This document shows, piece by piece, positions 52,034 through 60,750 of a DNA stretch of 64,000 nt; the first letter of the stretch is position 1; the number at the start of each line of letters is the position of its first letter. Location of the stretch: positions 9,426,366 to 9,490,365 of the forward strand of contig NZ_CP100416.1 in NCBI RefSeq assembly GCF_026017845.1. The letters are read 5' to 3'. Source of the DNA: Amycolatopsis mediterranei (lineage in GTDB: Bacteria > Actinomycetota > Actinomycetes > Mycobacteriales > Pseudonocardiaceae). Made by a program: the position numbers and the translations under genes. The notes beneath the pieces were generated by a model. It ran no database searches. It worked only from the letters and a program-made list of their open reading frames with translations, and was not told where the DNA came from.

Positions 52034-55000
52034 TCAGTCCTGCCGAGCGCGGGCGATGACTTCTTCGACGGTCAGCGGGCTCGGCGGGTGGTAGCTCAGG
52101 CAGATTGGGGTGCGGATCTTCTGGAACGCCAAACCCTCGGCGACGGCGTAGAACTGGCCTGCGCTCAACCGGGAGATGTCCGGCACTGAACTGGATTTCG
52201 CGGCTGCCATTTCCTTGGCTGCAGCGACCTGCGGCGGGCTGTTGAGGAAGCCGAAGAACTGTGTGGCGGCGTTGCCGGAAATCCGGTTGTGGATACCGCG
52301 TGGCGCCTGCGTGGCGAACACCAGGCCGAGCCCGTACTTGCGGGCCTGCGAGGCCAACGCAAGGGTGCTGTACGTGCTTGCGGTCAGCGAACCGGACGGA
52401 GCGATGGTCTGCGCCTCATCCATGACCAGCAGCCCGCCGAGTGGCCGGTCGCCGGCGGGATGCTGCTTGATCCAGGCGAACAGGGCCATCTGGAGTTGGT
52501 TGACGAAGCTCTGCCGTTGTTCCTCAGCGGGCAAGCCAATCAGGCTGATCACCGAGATCCGGGCGCGTTTGCCAGCCGCCGGGGTGAGCAGCACGCCCGG
52601 GTCCACCGGCTCGCCAACGCCGCCGAACAACGGATCGTTGATCATGGCCGCGCGTAGTGTTTGCGCCATGTCCGCGGCCATTTCATGTGCTTTGGCCAGT
52701 GGTGTTACGTCATCGGGCAGGTCACCGAGCAGGTCCAAGAAATGGCTGAGCCCGCCGCCGGCCTCGTACGCGAAGTACTGCAACGCCTGGTTGAGAACGG
52801 CGCGGGACCGCTCGGCCTTCGCGGTTGCGCCGTCGGCGCGGGCGCGTGGTGCGAGCGCTGCGACAGCCGTGTCGATGGCCTGGCGGAACTCGTCCGGGTC
52901 GTCGGCGACCGCGGCGAAGTCGGGCAGCGGACGGAACGTCAACGGCCGGCCCGTTTCCCGACGGGGCGTCCATAGCACGACGTCGGTGTTGCGAAGGTAG
53001 TCGTCGGCGCGGACCGCGTCGTTGGGCCCCCAGGCATCCGGTGGCTGCGGCCACGAGTCGCCGAGCCGGGCCAGATCGTTGTTGGGGTCGAGCACGATCG
53101 CGGACACGCCACGCAGCGCACATTCCTCGACCAACCGGCGGATCAACACCGTCTTACCCGACCCAGACCCGGCAAAAATCGCCGTGTGCTTCCGCAACGA
53201 TTCCAACGCGATCGTCACCGCCGCGCCGGTGTCCATCCGGTCGCCAACGTGCAGTGTCACCGGGTCCACCGTCACCCCACCTGATATGGCCGTGGCAGGG
53301 TTGGTGGTGTCCGGGTCGGCCATCGGCCAGGACACATCGGACGGTTGCGGCTCAGGGGTCGGTTCGGGTTCGGGACCCGGTGGCTCCGCGTCATCCGGCG
53401 GGTCGCCGAACACCTCGCGCAGCAAGGCGGTGTGGCTGGCCGGGCGGCGACTGAGCAACCATGCGTTGAACTGGGCCGGTGGCTGGGTCGCAGCTAGTCG
53501 CTCCAATGCCGCGAACGTGCGGAAGTCGATCTCCAATGTCTCCCTTGGCAGTCGGATCACGACTCCGCCCGCCGTTTCGAATTCCTGGACCTTCTGTCGG
53601 GTCTTGCGACCGTTCGACCAATCGCCGGTGCGCAATAGGTAGACTTTACGTTTCGGCGCCACCACGTCCAGGCCGGTGGTATTCAGGACTCGGTCAATCC
53701 GGTTGATCACTGCTCGCCCGTCACTCCATGCGATCGCCCGAAACGACCAATAAATCTTGTCCTCGGTGCTCTCGTCCAAGGTCCGTCGCAGTTCGGCGTG
53801 CAGGGCAGGATTGCCGGCGGCCATCGTTTCCGTAGGCACCTCGTACTGGAAGCGTTCTTCGCCCTGTTCGGCAACCCACCGATTCAAGGCGGGACACAAG
53901 AGGTCCGGTATGCGCTGATCCTCCTGGTACGGGTCGAGCGCCTTGTCGATCTCCGCGATCATGTTGACATCGTTCACCAGGGCCGCCAGCTGTCGGTCTA
54001 TCTCGGTGAGTGCGCCATGATCGACCGGAACTATTGCAGGCCCCGGTCGCGGCGCGGCTGCGTCAGCGCGGCTCGACTCGGCGAGGCTGCTCAGTTCGGT
54101 GACCTCATTCGCGTCCAGACACACCTGGACGTGGGTGTCGACCCGGCGAATGAGGCCGCGAGCGGTGAACCGGACTGCGTCGGCGAACGCCTCCAACCTT
54201 ATTGGCCAACTCGGATAGGGCGGAACGAAGCCGACCTTTTCGAATTTGAGCGCGAACCGTCTTTCTATGAGCGCCTGCCCGACCGCCGCCACCGGGATGG
54301 TGTCCAATTGCTCGGCACGGCGGAACCGTTGCTCGACAGAGCCCGGCGCATAGTCCCGGATGCCCTGCCAGACCAAGTCCATACAGGCTACCAGAACCAG
54401 TGACCGGCGGGTGGCTTCGCGCAACTCCATGAGGCCGCTGCCGACATCCTCAAACAGCCGCCGCCTGGGCAATCCCATCGAGTCCGAAGTAGCGTCGGAC
54501 GCGGCTTCAGATGTGGCGCTGTCGGCTCCTCGTTCCGACTGTTTGATCAGGGTATCGATTTGATCCAGCGCGATCACACTTGGCCCGGTGAGCGCGATCA
54601 ACTTGAACAGTTCACCGACCATTTCGTGCGATGTCCTAGCATTGGCGCGAAGGCCCCATTCGGCTCGTTCGCCAACTACCGCTTCGCTTTCCGACGAAAG
54701 GTAGGCGATGCCGACCTCCCTGGTCGTCACCGAATCGCTGGCCAGCAACGCCAAGGCTCGCAGGGTGTGCCCGCATTCGAATGCGAGCCGCCGATCAACC
54801 TGATCCAGCGCCCCTACCATGTCATCAAGTCCGGCCCGGGTTGGTTTGTCCAGTCCCACGAGTTGCCGATGCAAGGATTCGGGCAAATTGAGTTTCCGGG
54901 ACAGCTCCCGCCGCAGGATGACCCCCTGTTCCAAACCGTCACTGCCGAACTGGAGCAGACCGCTGAGCACGTCGAGCACGACCTTCTGCCAGAAAGATCG

Positions 55001-55291
55001 TTCGTGCCGTAGTTCAAGGGCGAAGAAGTAGCCGCCTGCCGCGCTGACTCGCTTCCGCACGGTGGCGACGAGATGGGTCTTGCCCGAACCGGGCCGTCCG
55101 GTGACGACCACGCCGATCGGGCTCTCCGCGTCACTAGCCTTGGCGTCAGCGAAGCCAGCCATGACCGTCCGCAACGCCCGATCGTTGAGACCGTCGACGT
55201 GCGCTTCGGGCTCCGTCCACACGCTTTCCCTGGTGGGCGCCCAGTTGGTCTTGGCCAGTTCCGTCAGTGCGTCGCGTTCGATCGCCTTCAT
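52034..55291 (-). CDS. double ATPase: N-terminal AAA plus C-terminal HerA/FtsK-like
   Basis: About 1085 aa. The first P-loop ATPase has Walker A GRPGSGKT (65-72) and Walker B VIALDQIDT (~245-253). A middle region (~400-680) includes KVYLLRTGDWSNGRKTRQKVQEF and a Pro/Glu-rich linker. The second ATPase (~690-1075) has AGSGSGKTVLIRRLVEE (~705-720), GLLVMDEAQTIAP (~953-965), ATQAPRGIHNRISGNA and an RLSAGQFY arginine-finger region, as in HerA/VirB4 translocases. Start overlaps the winged-helix gene by 4 bp. Likely the motor of the three-gene system, pumping or sensing DNA for the AIPR protein. Confidence 0.86.
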   Translation of the reverse strand: MKAIERDALTELAKTNWAPTRESVWTEPEAHVDGLNDRALRTVMAGFADAKASDAESPIGVVVTGRPGSGKTHLVATVRKRVSAAGGYFFALELRHERSFWQKVVLDVLSGLLQFGSDGLEQGVILRRELSRKLNLPESLHRQLVGLDKPTRAGLDDMVGALDQVDRRLAFECGHTLRALALLASDSVTTREVGIAYLSSESEAVVGERAEWGLRANARTSHEMVGELFKLIALTGPSVIALDQIDTLIKQSERGADSATSEAASDATSDSMGLPRRRLFEDVGSGLMELREATRRSLVLVACMDLVWQGIRDYAPGSVEQRFRRAEQLDTIPVAAVGQALIERRFALKFEKVGFVPPYPSWPIRLEAFADAVRFTARGLIRRVDTHVQVCLDANEVTELSSLAESSRADAAAPRPGPAIVPVDHGALTEIDRQLAALVNDVNMIAEIDKALDPYQEDQRIPDLLCPALNRWVAEQGEERFQYEVPTETMAAGNPALHAELRRTLDESTEDKIYWSFRAIAWSDGRAVINRIDRVLNTTGLDVVAPKRKVYLLRTGDWSNGRKTRQKVQEFETAGGVVIRLPRETLEIDFRTFAALERLAATQPPAQFNAWLLSRRPASHTALLREVFGDPPDDAEPPGPEPEPTPEPQPSDVSWPMADPDTTNPATAISGGVTVDPVTLHVGDRMDTGAAVTIALESLRKHTAIFAGSGSGKTVLIRRLVEECALRGVSAIVLDPNNDLARLGDSWPQPPDAWGPNDAVRADDYLRNTDVVLWTPRRETGRPLTFRPLPDFAAVADDPDEFRQAIDTAVAALAPRARADGATAKAERSRAVLNQALQYFAYEAGGGLSHFLDLLGDLPDDVTPLAKAHEMAADMAQTLRAAMINDPLFGGVGEPVDPGVLLTPAAGKRARISVISLIGLPAEEQRQSFVNQLQMALFAWIKQHPAGDRPLGGLLVMDEAQTIAPSGSLTASTYSTLALASQARKYGLGLVFATQAPRGIHNRISGNAATQFFGFLNSPPQVAAAKEMAAAKSSSVPDISRLSAGQFYAVAEGLAFQKIRTPICLSYHPPSPLTVEEVIARARQD

Positions 55292-55923
55292 GACTGTTCA
55301 ATGGACAGCAGGTGCACGTCCTCTCCGCCGGTGCGCAGCGCGGCGGCCCGGTCGGCCGGGGTGAGGGTTTTCTGATTGAACTCAGGATTGAGCCGCACTG
55401 ACGGTTCCAGGGCTAGCCGCAGAAGGGCGGCGTCCAGGTCGGAACGCGCCACGTCGGCGAAGGCGCGCCGCAGCCGAGTCAGGCTGACACCGGCACTAGG
55501 GGCGGTAGCCAATTCGGTGTACGCGGCGCGGATTCGGTCCGTCATGTCAACGGCCGGGGTCGACTCGTCGTCGAGGACAAAGATGTCCGCGATACGCAGG
55601 TCGGATCGTGCCATGAAAGCGGCGAACCGGCGGGTCAGCGAGTATTGCAGCCGGGTGGCTTTTGGTGCGCCCTTCGGGGTGGGGCTGCCCAGTTCGTCAC
55701 CGCAGCGCCGCCAACCCTCGTCGGTCAGTTCGTGCACCCATGCCCGGTATCGACCGGTCTGCCACGCCTTGATGTAGCCCAATTCGATCAGGTGTTGCCT
55801 CTCCTCTTTTTTGATCTTGATGCCCAGTTCGTCGGTGAGGTTGGCATTCGACGCCTCGCGGATCAGGGTCATCAGCGCGAGCAGCGCGGATCGTTCCGGC
55901 AGGGTGAGGTGCGGGTCCGCCAT
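55288..55923 (-). CDS. winged-helix-like protein of the HerA-AIPR operon
   Basis: About 211 aa from ATG 55923 (MADPHLTLPERSALLALMTLIREASNANLTDELGIKIKKEERQHLIELGYI). The N-terminal ~85 residues look like a winged helix that ends with a RAWVHELTDEGWRRC wing. The C-terminal part (RLQYSLTRRFAAFMARSDLRIADIF, IRAAYTELATAPSAGVSLTRLRRAF) is helical and unassigned. First gene of the operon; ATGA overlap with the ATPase gene. It may recognise DNA or load the ATPase. Confidence 0.78.
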   Translation of the reverse strand: MADPHLTLPERSALLALMTLIREASNANLTDELGIKIKKEERQHLIELGYIKAWQTGRYRAWVHELTDEGWRRCGDELGSPTPKGAPKATRLQYSLTRRFAAFMARSDLRIADIFVLDDESTPAVDMTDRIRAAYTELATAPSAGVSLTRLRRAFADVARSDLDAALLRLALEPSVRLNPEFNQKTLTPADRAAALRTGGEDVHLLSIEQS

Positions 55924-56145
55924 GGGTCCGAACCTACCTGGATACCGACATGACGGGGAGAGTCGTCGCCGGAATGACGCATTGATCCCGATAGGCCTTG
56001 ATGCTGGGCATTGACACGAAAGGAGTAACTGGGGACGGGCCGGCGCACGAGCCAACGCCCGGGAGTACACGAACCTGGTCGGCGTTGTCATCGGTCAAGA
56101 CGGCCTCCCATGCTCCGGGGCCATGCGGGTGGAAGCTCCGTGGCG

Positions 56146-56390
56146 CCGCACCGTCCTCGGTTGGCTCACCACCCTTCACCGCGACGACGAAGGAGGCGCG
56201 GCCTCACCGACGACTAGAGTGACGACGCCGAGCACCTCTACTGCCAAGGCTGGTCACTTGCCCGCATCGGCAACCGCATGCACGTCACCGCCGACACCGT
56301 GCGTACGCGGCTCCTCGAACGCGAGGTCACCATGCGCGACACCCAGGCGCCCCGCACCACGGTGACCACCGAGGCAAGTGATGTCCGATG
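56146..56390 (+). pseudogene. remnant of the double HTH gene, copy C
   Basis: DNA here matches the second half of the HTH gene at 48446, for example GGCTGGTCACTTGCCCGCAT and GTCACCGCCGACACCGT, but has internal stops (GACTAGAGTGACG near 56213) and small deletions, so no frame reads through. The first HTH is missing. Third, most decayed copy. Confidence 0.7.
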
Positions 56391-56712
56391 ACCCGGCCCG
56401 CCGCTGCGCCGCCGACCCTAAAGCCGCCTTCGACACCGTCGCGACCAGGCCGAACGAAGGACCGGCCAGCGATATCGGCAGCCGACCGGTGGCCATCACG
56501 TCCAACGACGACCTGGTTGATCGCACCTGGCAAGAAACCGCCCGCCACTGGACCGCCCACCAGCGACCCACCTCCGCAGAGACCCTCCGCAAGAACCTTG
56601 CATCAGCACAGCACGCTCACGGACGCTCGTCTCGATCATCCGAGCCGGATGGTCCAGCGACCGCACCCCGCGCACGTGGTAGCAGTTGGTCACTCCACGT
56701 CGGAATGACCTG
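56388..56712 (+). pseudogene. remnant of the DUF2637 gene, copy C, core deleted
   Basis: Begins ATGACCCGGCCC as in copies A and B, then jumps to the equivalent of KAAFDAVG, so the whole membrane core is deleted. The tail (DDLVDRTWQETARHWTAHQRPTSAETLRKNL) matches copy B, followed by a frameshift in the final segment. Non-functional. Confidence 0.7.
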
Positions 56713-57420
56713 ACGTCATGCCGGCAGGCCGACGGGGCTCCCGCCGAGGACGGCGCCTGACGCCGGAATCGTCACTCATACCGCAGAGCCAGGGGCGTCA
56801 ACACGAACATCGGGCCAGCGCTAGCAGATCACTCGCGGGGCTACAGGCTGCGACTTGCCGCAGCCGTGATCACGTCGTTGTCGCTTCGGACACCGTCCAA
56901 AACGCCTCCTTGGGCGCGACGTCACCAGTGCAACGGCCAAGGCTGACCCGCCTGCCGATGTAGGTGAGTCTCGACGCTCCCAAATCCACAGTCCAACTGT
57001 CACCTCGCCCCGGAGGTAGTACTACGCCAGCCGGCAAGCCGTCGCCACGGTCAAGGACGTCGTCGGCTGCGCCGTATCGGCTCAGGCAGTTCGACCCACC
57101 ACCGGTGACCATATGACAGCGATTCGGCAACTAATGGTAACGCTGACCGGCGCACGGACGTTGTTCACCGTGACCCCTCCGGCGGACGCAACTAGAACCG
57201 CACTGAGACAAACTCGATCGGCGGGTCACCGACTGTGACATAGGTCGGACGAGCTAGGGAGACGCGTTGATGACAACAGGCGGAGTGGTCCGCGCCGACG
57301 CCGCCCCGACGCCGAGCGGTCACAGTGATGCGTCGATGCCGCAGTACCAATCTCGCGAGCCTGTCGAGCAGGTCCGTAACCATGACTGGTACCACACGGC
57401 AAGACCGGCTGGGGACTGGC
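56713..57420. other. intergenic region before the DruH-like gene
   Basis: About 700 bp. The first ~75 bp are the deleted remnant of the small gene seen at 49692-49898 (shared TCCCGCCGA and CGTCACTCA stretches). The remainder has only short frames on the minus strand (57130-56870 and 57383-57192) without ribosome-binding sites or recognisable domains. The promoter for the downstream two-gene operon should lie here. Confidence 0.45.
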
Positions 57421-60400
57421 ATGACGGGCGTTAGCGCAGGCGGCACAAGGTCCGCGCAGGAGTACCTATCCGATCTTGACCTCAACTGGCGACGACGGCT
57501 GAGCCTCGTGTCGCTGGTCGCCGAGGCGCTTGACTCGATCTCCTCGCGCGACTGCGCGACAGCGCTGGAGCTGATCGGCGGTCGGTACTCGGGCCTGGAC
57601 GGGGCAGACCGACAGCGGCTCCTACGACGGTGGCCGGCCGTGCATGTCGTGACCACCGCGTTCGTCGCTGCCGAACGATATGACCACGCAGGTCTTTGGC
57701 CGCACCTTAGATCGTTCCTCGATCGCGACATTGGCCAAGCGTTCAACCCTGAATGGGGTGGAGCGTTCTTGCGCAACCTCGAGCGACTTGGGATGCCGAC
57801 TTTCGTCGCACAAGGCGATGAAGCGGGGCAACGATACGTGGGCCGGATGCTGTTGCACTGCGGTGTTCCGACCAACTGTCTGGAGAACTACTTCCGGCTG
57901 GTCACCGATCGTCGGACGGCGTCGCCGGGGTTGACAGCGGCGGAGTTGCTGGCATGGGTCGCCTCGCGGGCGACGGATCGTCACCTCCACAACGTGGACA
58001 AGCCTGTCGAACGTTTCCTGCGCTACGGCGGCGAGTTCGCAGCCGATGTCACTGATCGAGTTTTCGATCTGCTTGATGCAGTATCGGCCGGCGGCGACGG
58101 CCTCGATGTGCAACTGCCCGAAAGATTCCGCCTCAAGGCCCTCGAACTCAACGAACGCGGAGAGATTGCACCTGCGGACGTCAGTGTGCCAACGAAGGTA
58201 CCTGAGGTGCAGCCCCACCTCGTGATCGACCCGTTCGGCCGTGGCGTCCTCCTGAGACTGCCACCAGTCGGTGATGCGCCCGACGGAACCGCGGTCTGGA
58301 ACGTCGGGCTTGACGCAGACGTTCAGCGTGTTGCGACGAAAGCTCTGTGGCCTGGCGCGAACGAACCGGCACCACAGACCGATGTCGTCATTCCAAAGCC
58401 CGTTCGATTGGCGACGGCAGCGCTGTTGGGGAAGGAGCATCTCCAGGCGAACCTTTCCGTCGTTGATGACAACGACCCGGCAATTTTCTTCGGGGAAGAT
58501 GGCGCCCGCCTGTCTCCTGTCCGCCCCCTCCCAGCGGGGCTCGTGTGGGTCCTGTTCCCGGGCGATGAACCGGACAAGCTCGAAGTCACCGGTGACTTAT
58601 CCAGACTCTCGGAAAGTCCTCTCTCCCCGGGCTGGTCCGGTTGGTGCCTGCTGCTGGTCGATCTCGCTCGCGCCCAGAGTGTCCGGCTCGCTGGATCCGA
58701 CGCCGTCCACACTGTTCGCAACCACACTGGGGCTCGGGTCGCAGCGATGGAGTTGACGCTCGGCGTCCGCACGACAACGGGAATGCCAGTGTACGCCGAC
58801 GTCCCGTCGATCGAGTTGCCGGACGATCTCCGACACGCTGGTTGGCGAGTTGACATCCGCGACTGCGACGGCGAGACGCTCGCACAGTGGAGCACCGAGG
58901 ACGACAGCTGGAACCCGAACGAGATCTGGGCTCGGCTGCCGCGGCCGCTGTTGGGAACTTTCACCGTGCGTGTTCGAGGCCCATGGGGCCGGGGCGTTAC
59001 CCGTACGCTCGCCATCGCTGAGGGCCTGTCCGTCAAGTTCGACCCGAGCTGGCGTCGACTCACCGCAGCGGGGTTACAACCGGTGGCGGTCACCGTCGAT
59101 GCACCGCCTGACCTAACCGTAAGCAGGTCACGAACCGACCTAGGCGAGCGGCAACGTGGTGCCACGGTCCTACTGTCGGCGGGCACTACTGCATGTCGCG
59201 TTCAGCTCACACCGCCACATATGTCGGTCGCCTATGAATCGAAAGCTGGCGCGTCGATGGCGTCCATCCGGCCGGTGACGCTATTCGGCGAGGATATCCG
59301 CGAATCTCCCGGTACATTCATTGTGAATGTCGGCGTCTCGGCCGACCCGACGCTGCACGTGCTAGGAACGACCGGGCTGCTTCAAACCCTCGCTCCAAGC
59401 GTCGGTCGTAACGGTGTCTACCGGTTCAATCTCGCCCAGCTCGCAGACACGATCGCCGCCCACCCACACGTCCGGCTGTGTCTCAGTGCGGACGGTGCAC
59501 TGCAGGTCGCGGTAATCCGACCGAAGCGGCTCTATCGCGAGATCACCGCCCATGAAGGAACCCTGATCCTGAGCCAATCCGTCGAGTTCGACGGTCTCAT
59601 GGCACTCGTCTACTCCTTGCGTGCCCCGTGGCGCGAGGCCGAGGCTCTTCCCGTCGTCCACGGCCGGGCTGCACTTCCCCGCTGGCTGTGCGACGCGGGC
59701 CCGGTGATCGTCACCGTCCGGATTGACGACGCGTGGGTGCCGGAGTCCGTGCCGGACTGGCCAGCACGAGGAACAGCTTCGTTCGTCGACGCTGACGGTT
59801 GGCTCGCGGAGGACGATCCGGAGGAGAACGCCCTTTCGGCATACCTCGCCGGCGTGCGCCCGTTCCCTGAACGCATCACTGACTTCAGCCGACTGTGGTC
59901 GGTACGCGGACTCATCGGCGCCCTCGCCCTAGGTGATCGCGTGACAGCCGTCAGCAGAGCCATCGATGCGGCCGTCTACTCCTCCCCTCGCGACGCCCTT
60001 CTCTCGCTCACCGCGTCGAAAGCGCCGGGGTCATCAATCTCGTCTCTGCTCATCGAATCCGGCTTGGTGCGGGCAAACCTCATCGCGGCGCATGACGACC
60101 GGGCTCCCGAGTGGTCGGTCCGTGGTGCACTGCCTGCCGCCTTGCTCTCAGCCGCCGACGCAGGGTGGTCTCGAGAAGAAATCGACGCGGCAGCCACCGT
60201 GTGCGGCGCTCAGGTGACCGAGATCCTCGCAGGCAAAGATCCAGTCGCTACCGCGGGACGGCTGGACGCGGCAGCCGATCTGTACGACGAAGCCTCGGCC
60301 ATGCGAGAAGCGTTCGTGCGTCAAGCAGGACTTGTGCCGCACGGCTTGCTCAGCGGCGACTCCCGTGTGATCGGAACGATGGACCTGGTGAGGGAACGCA

Positions 60401-60750
60401 AGGACCCACGGCTGCATTGGCTCATCGCCAACTCGCGAAAAATCTACGAAGAGATGACTCGGCTGCTTCGGATAATCAATGACCCGACCACCACGGCTGC
60501 CTTCGACGCACGCCGCCACGCCACGGCGATCTCGGGATGGCGCGTGGTGCCGTCCCTGTCCTTGGGATGCGCGCTCGCCGCGCGGCACGCCGCCCGGGGC
60601 CACGGAGTTGCTTCAAGTTGGCTTGAGCGGCAACGGCGCTGGTGGAGCGACCTAGGCGAGGTCGTACCCCAGCTAGTGGCAACTGACCTGATCCTTGCCG
60701 AATTGCTCGTCGCCAGCATCTCCGCCCGGAACTCTGAGGTAGCCAAATGA
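57421..60750 (+). CDS. large protein of unknown fold, DruH-like
   Basis: About 1109 aa, no signal peptide or TM. ATG 57421 is favoured by GGGGA five bases upstream; upstream ATGs at 57382 and 57325 are possible. N-terminal LNWRRRLSLVSLVAEALDSI and ERLGMPTFVAQGDEAGQRYVGRMLLHCGVPTNCLENYFRL are helical. The middle (~320-760) looks beta-rich and repetitive (LVIDPFGRGVLLRLPP, GTFTVRVRGPWGRGVTRTLAIAEG). The C-terminal ~250 residues are helical. I recognise no enzyme motif. It overlaps the next gene, a large DEAH helicase, as ATGA. Size and partner fit DruH of type III Druantia; that assignment is inferred. Confidence 0.72.
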   Translation: MTGVSAGGTRSAQEYLSDLDLNWRRRLSLVSLVAEALDSISSRDCATALELIGGRYSGLDGADRQRLLRRWPAVHVVTTAFVAAERYDHAGLWPHLRSFLDRDIGQAFNPEWGGAFLRNLERLGMPTFVAQGDEAGQRYVGRMLLHCGVPTNCLENYFRLVTDRRTASPGLTAAELLAWVASRATDRHLHNVDKPVERFLRYGGEFAADVTDRVFDLLDAVSAGGDGLDVQLPERFRLKALELNERGEIAPADVSVPTKVPEVQPHLVIDPFGRGVLLRLPPVGDAPDGTAVWNVGLDADVQRVATKALWPGANEPAPQTDVVIPKPVRLATAALLGKEHLQANLSVVDDNDPAIFFGEDGARLSPVRPLPAGLVWVLFPGDEPDKLEVTGDLSRLSESPLSPGWSGWCLLLVDLARAQSVRLAGSDAVHTVRNHTGARVAAMELTLGVRTTTGMPVYADVPSIELPDDLRHAGWRVDIRDCDGETLAQWSTEDDSWNPNEIWARLPRPLLGTFTVRVRGPWGRGVTRTLAIAEGLSVKFDPSWRRLTAAGLQPVAVTVDAPPDLTVSRSRTDLGERQRGATVLLSAGTTACRVQLTPPHMSVAYESKAGASMASIRPVTLFGEDIRESPGTFIVNVGVSADPTLHVLGTTGLLQTLAPSVGRNGVYRFNLAQLADTIAAHPHVRLCLSADGALQVAVIRPKRLYREITAHEGTLILSQSVEFDGLMALVYSLRAPWREAEALPVVHGRAALPRWLCDAGPVIVTVRIDDAWVPESVPDWPARGTASFVDADGWLAEDDPEENALSAYLAGVRPFPERITDFSRLWSVRGLIGALALGDRVTAVSRAIDAAVYSSPRDALLSLTASKAPGSSISSLLIESGLVRANLIAAHDDRAPEWSVRGALPAALLSAADAGWSREEIDAAATVCGAQVTEILAGKDPVATAGRLDAAADLYDEASAMREAFVRQAGLVPHGLLSGDSRVIGTMDLVRERKDPRLHWLIANSRKIYEEMTRLLRIINDPTTTAAFDARRHATAISGWRVVPSLSLGCALAARHAARGHGVASSWLERQRRWWSDLGEVVPQLVATDLILAELLVASISARNSEVAK

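Noticed and set aside
57192-57383. 63-aa minus-strand frame (MVTDLLDRLARLVLRHRR...)
   Set aside because: No ribosome-binding site, no domain, overlaps the likely promoter of the downstream operon; too weak to annotate.
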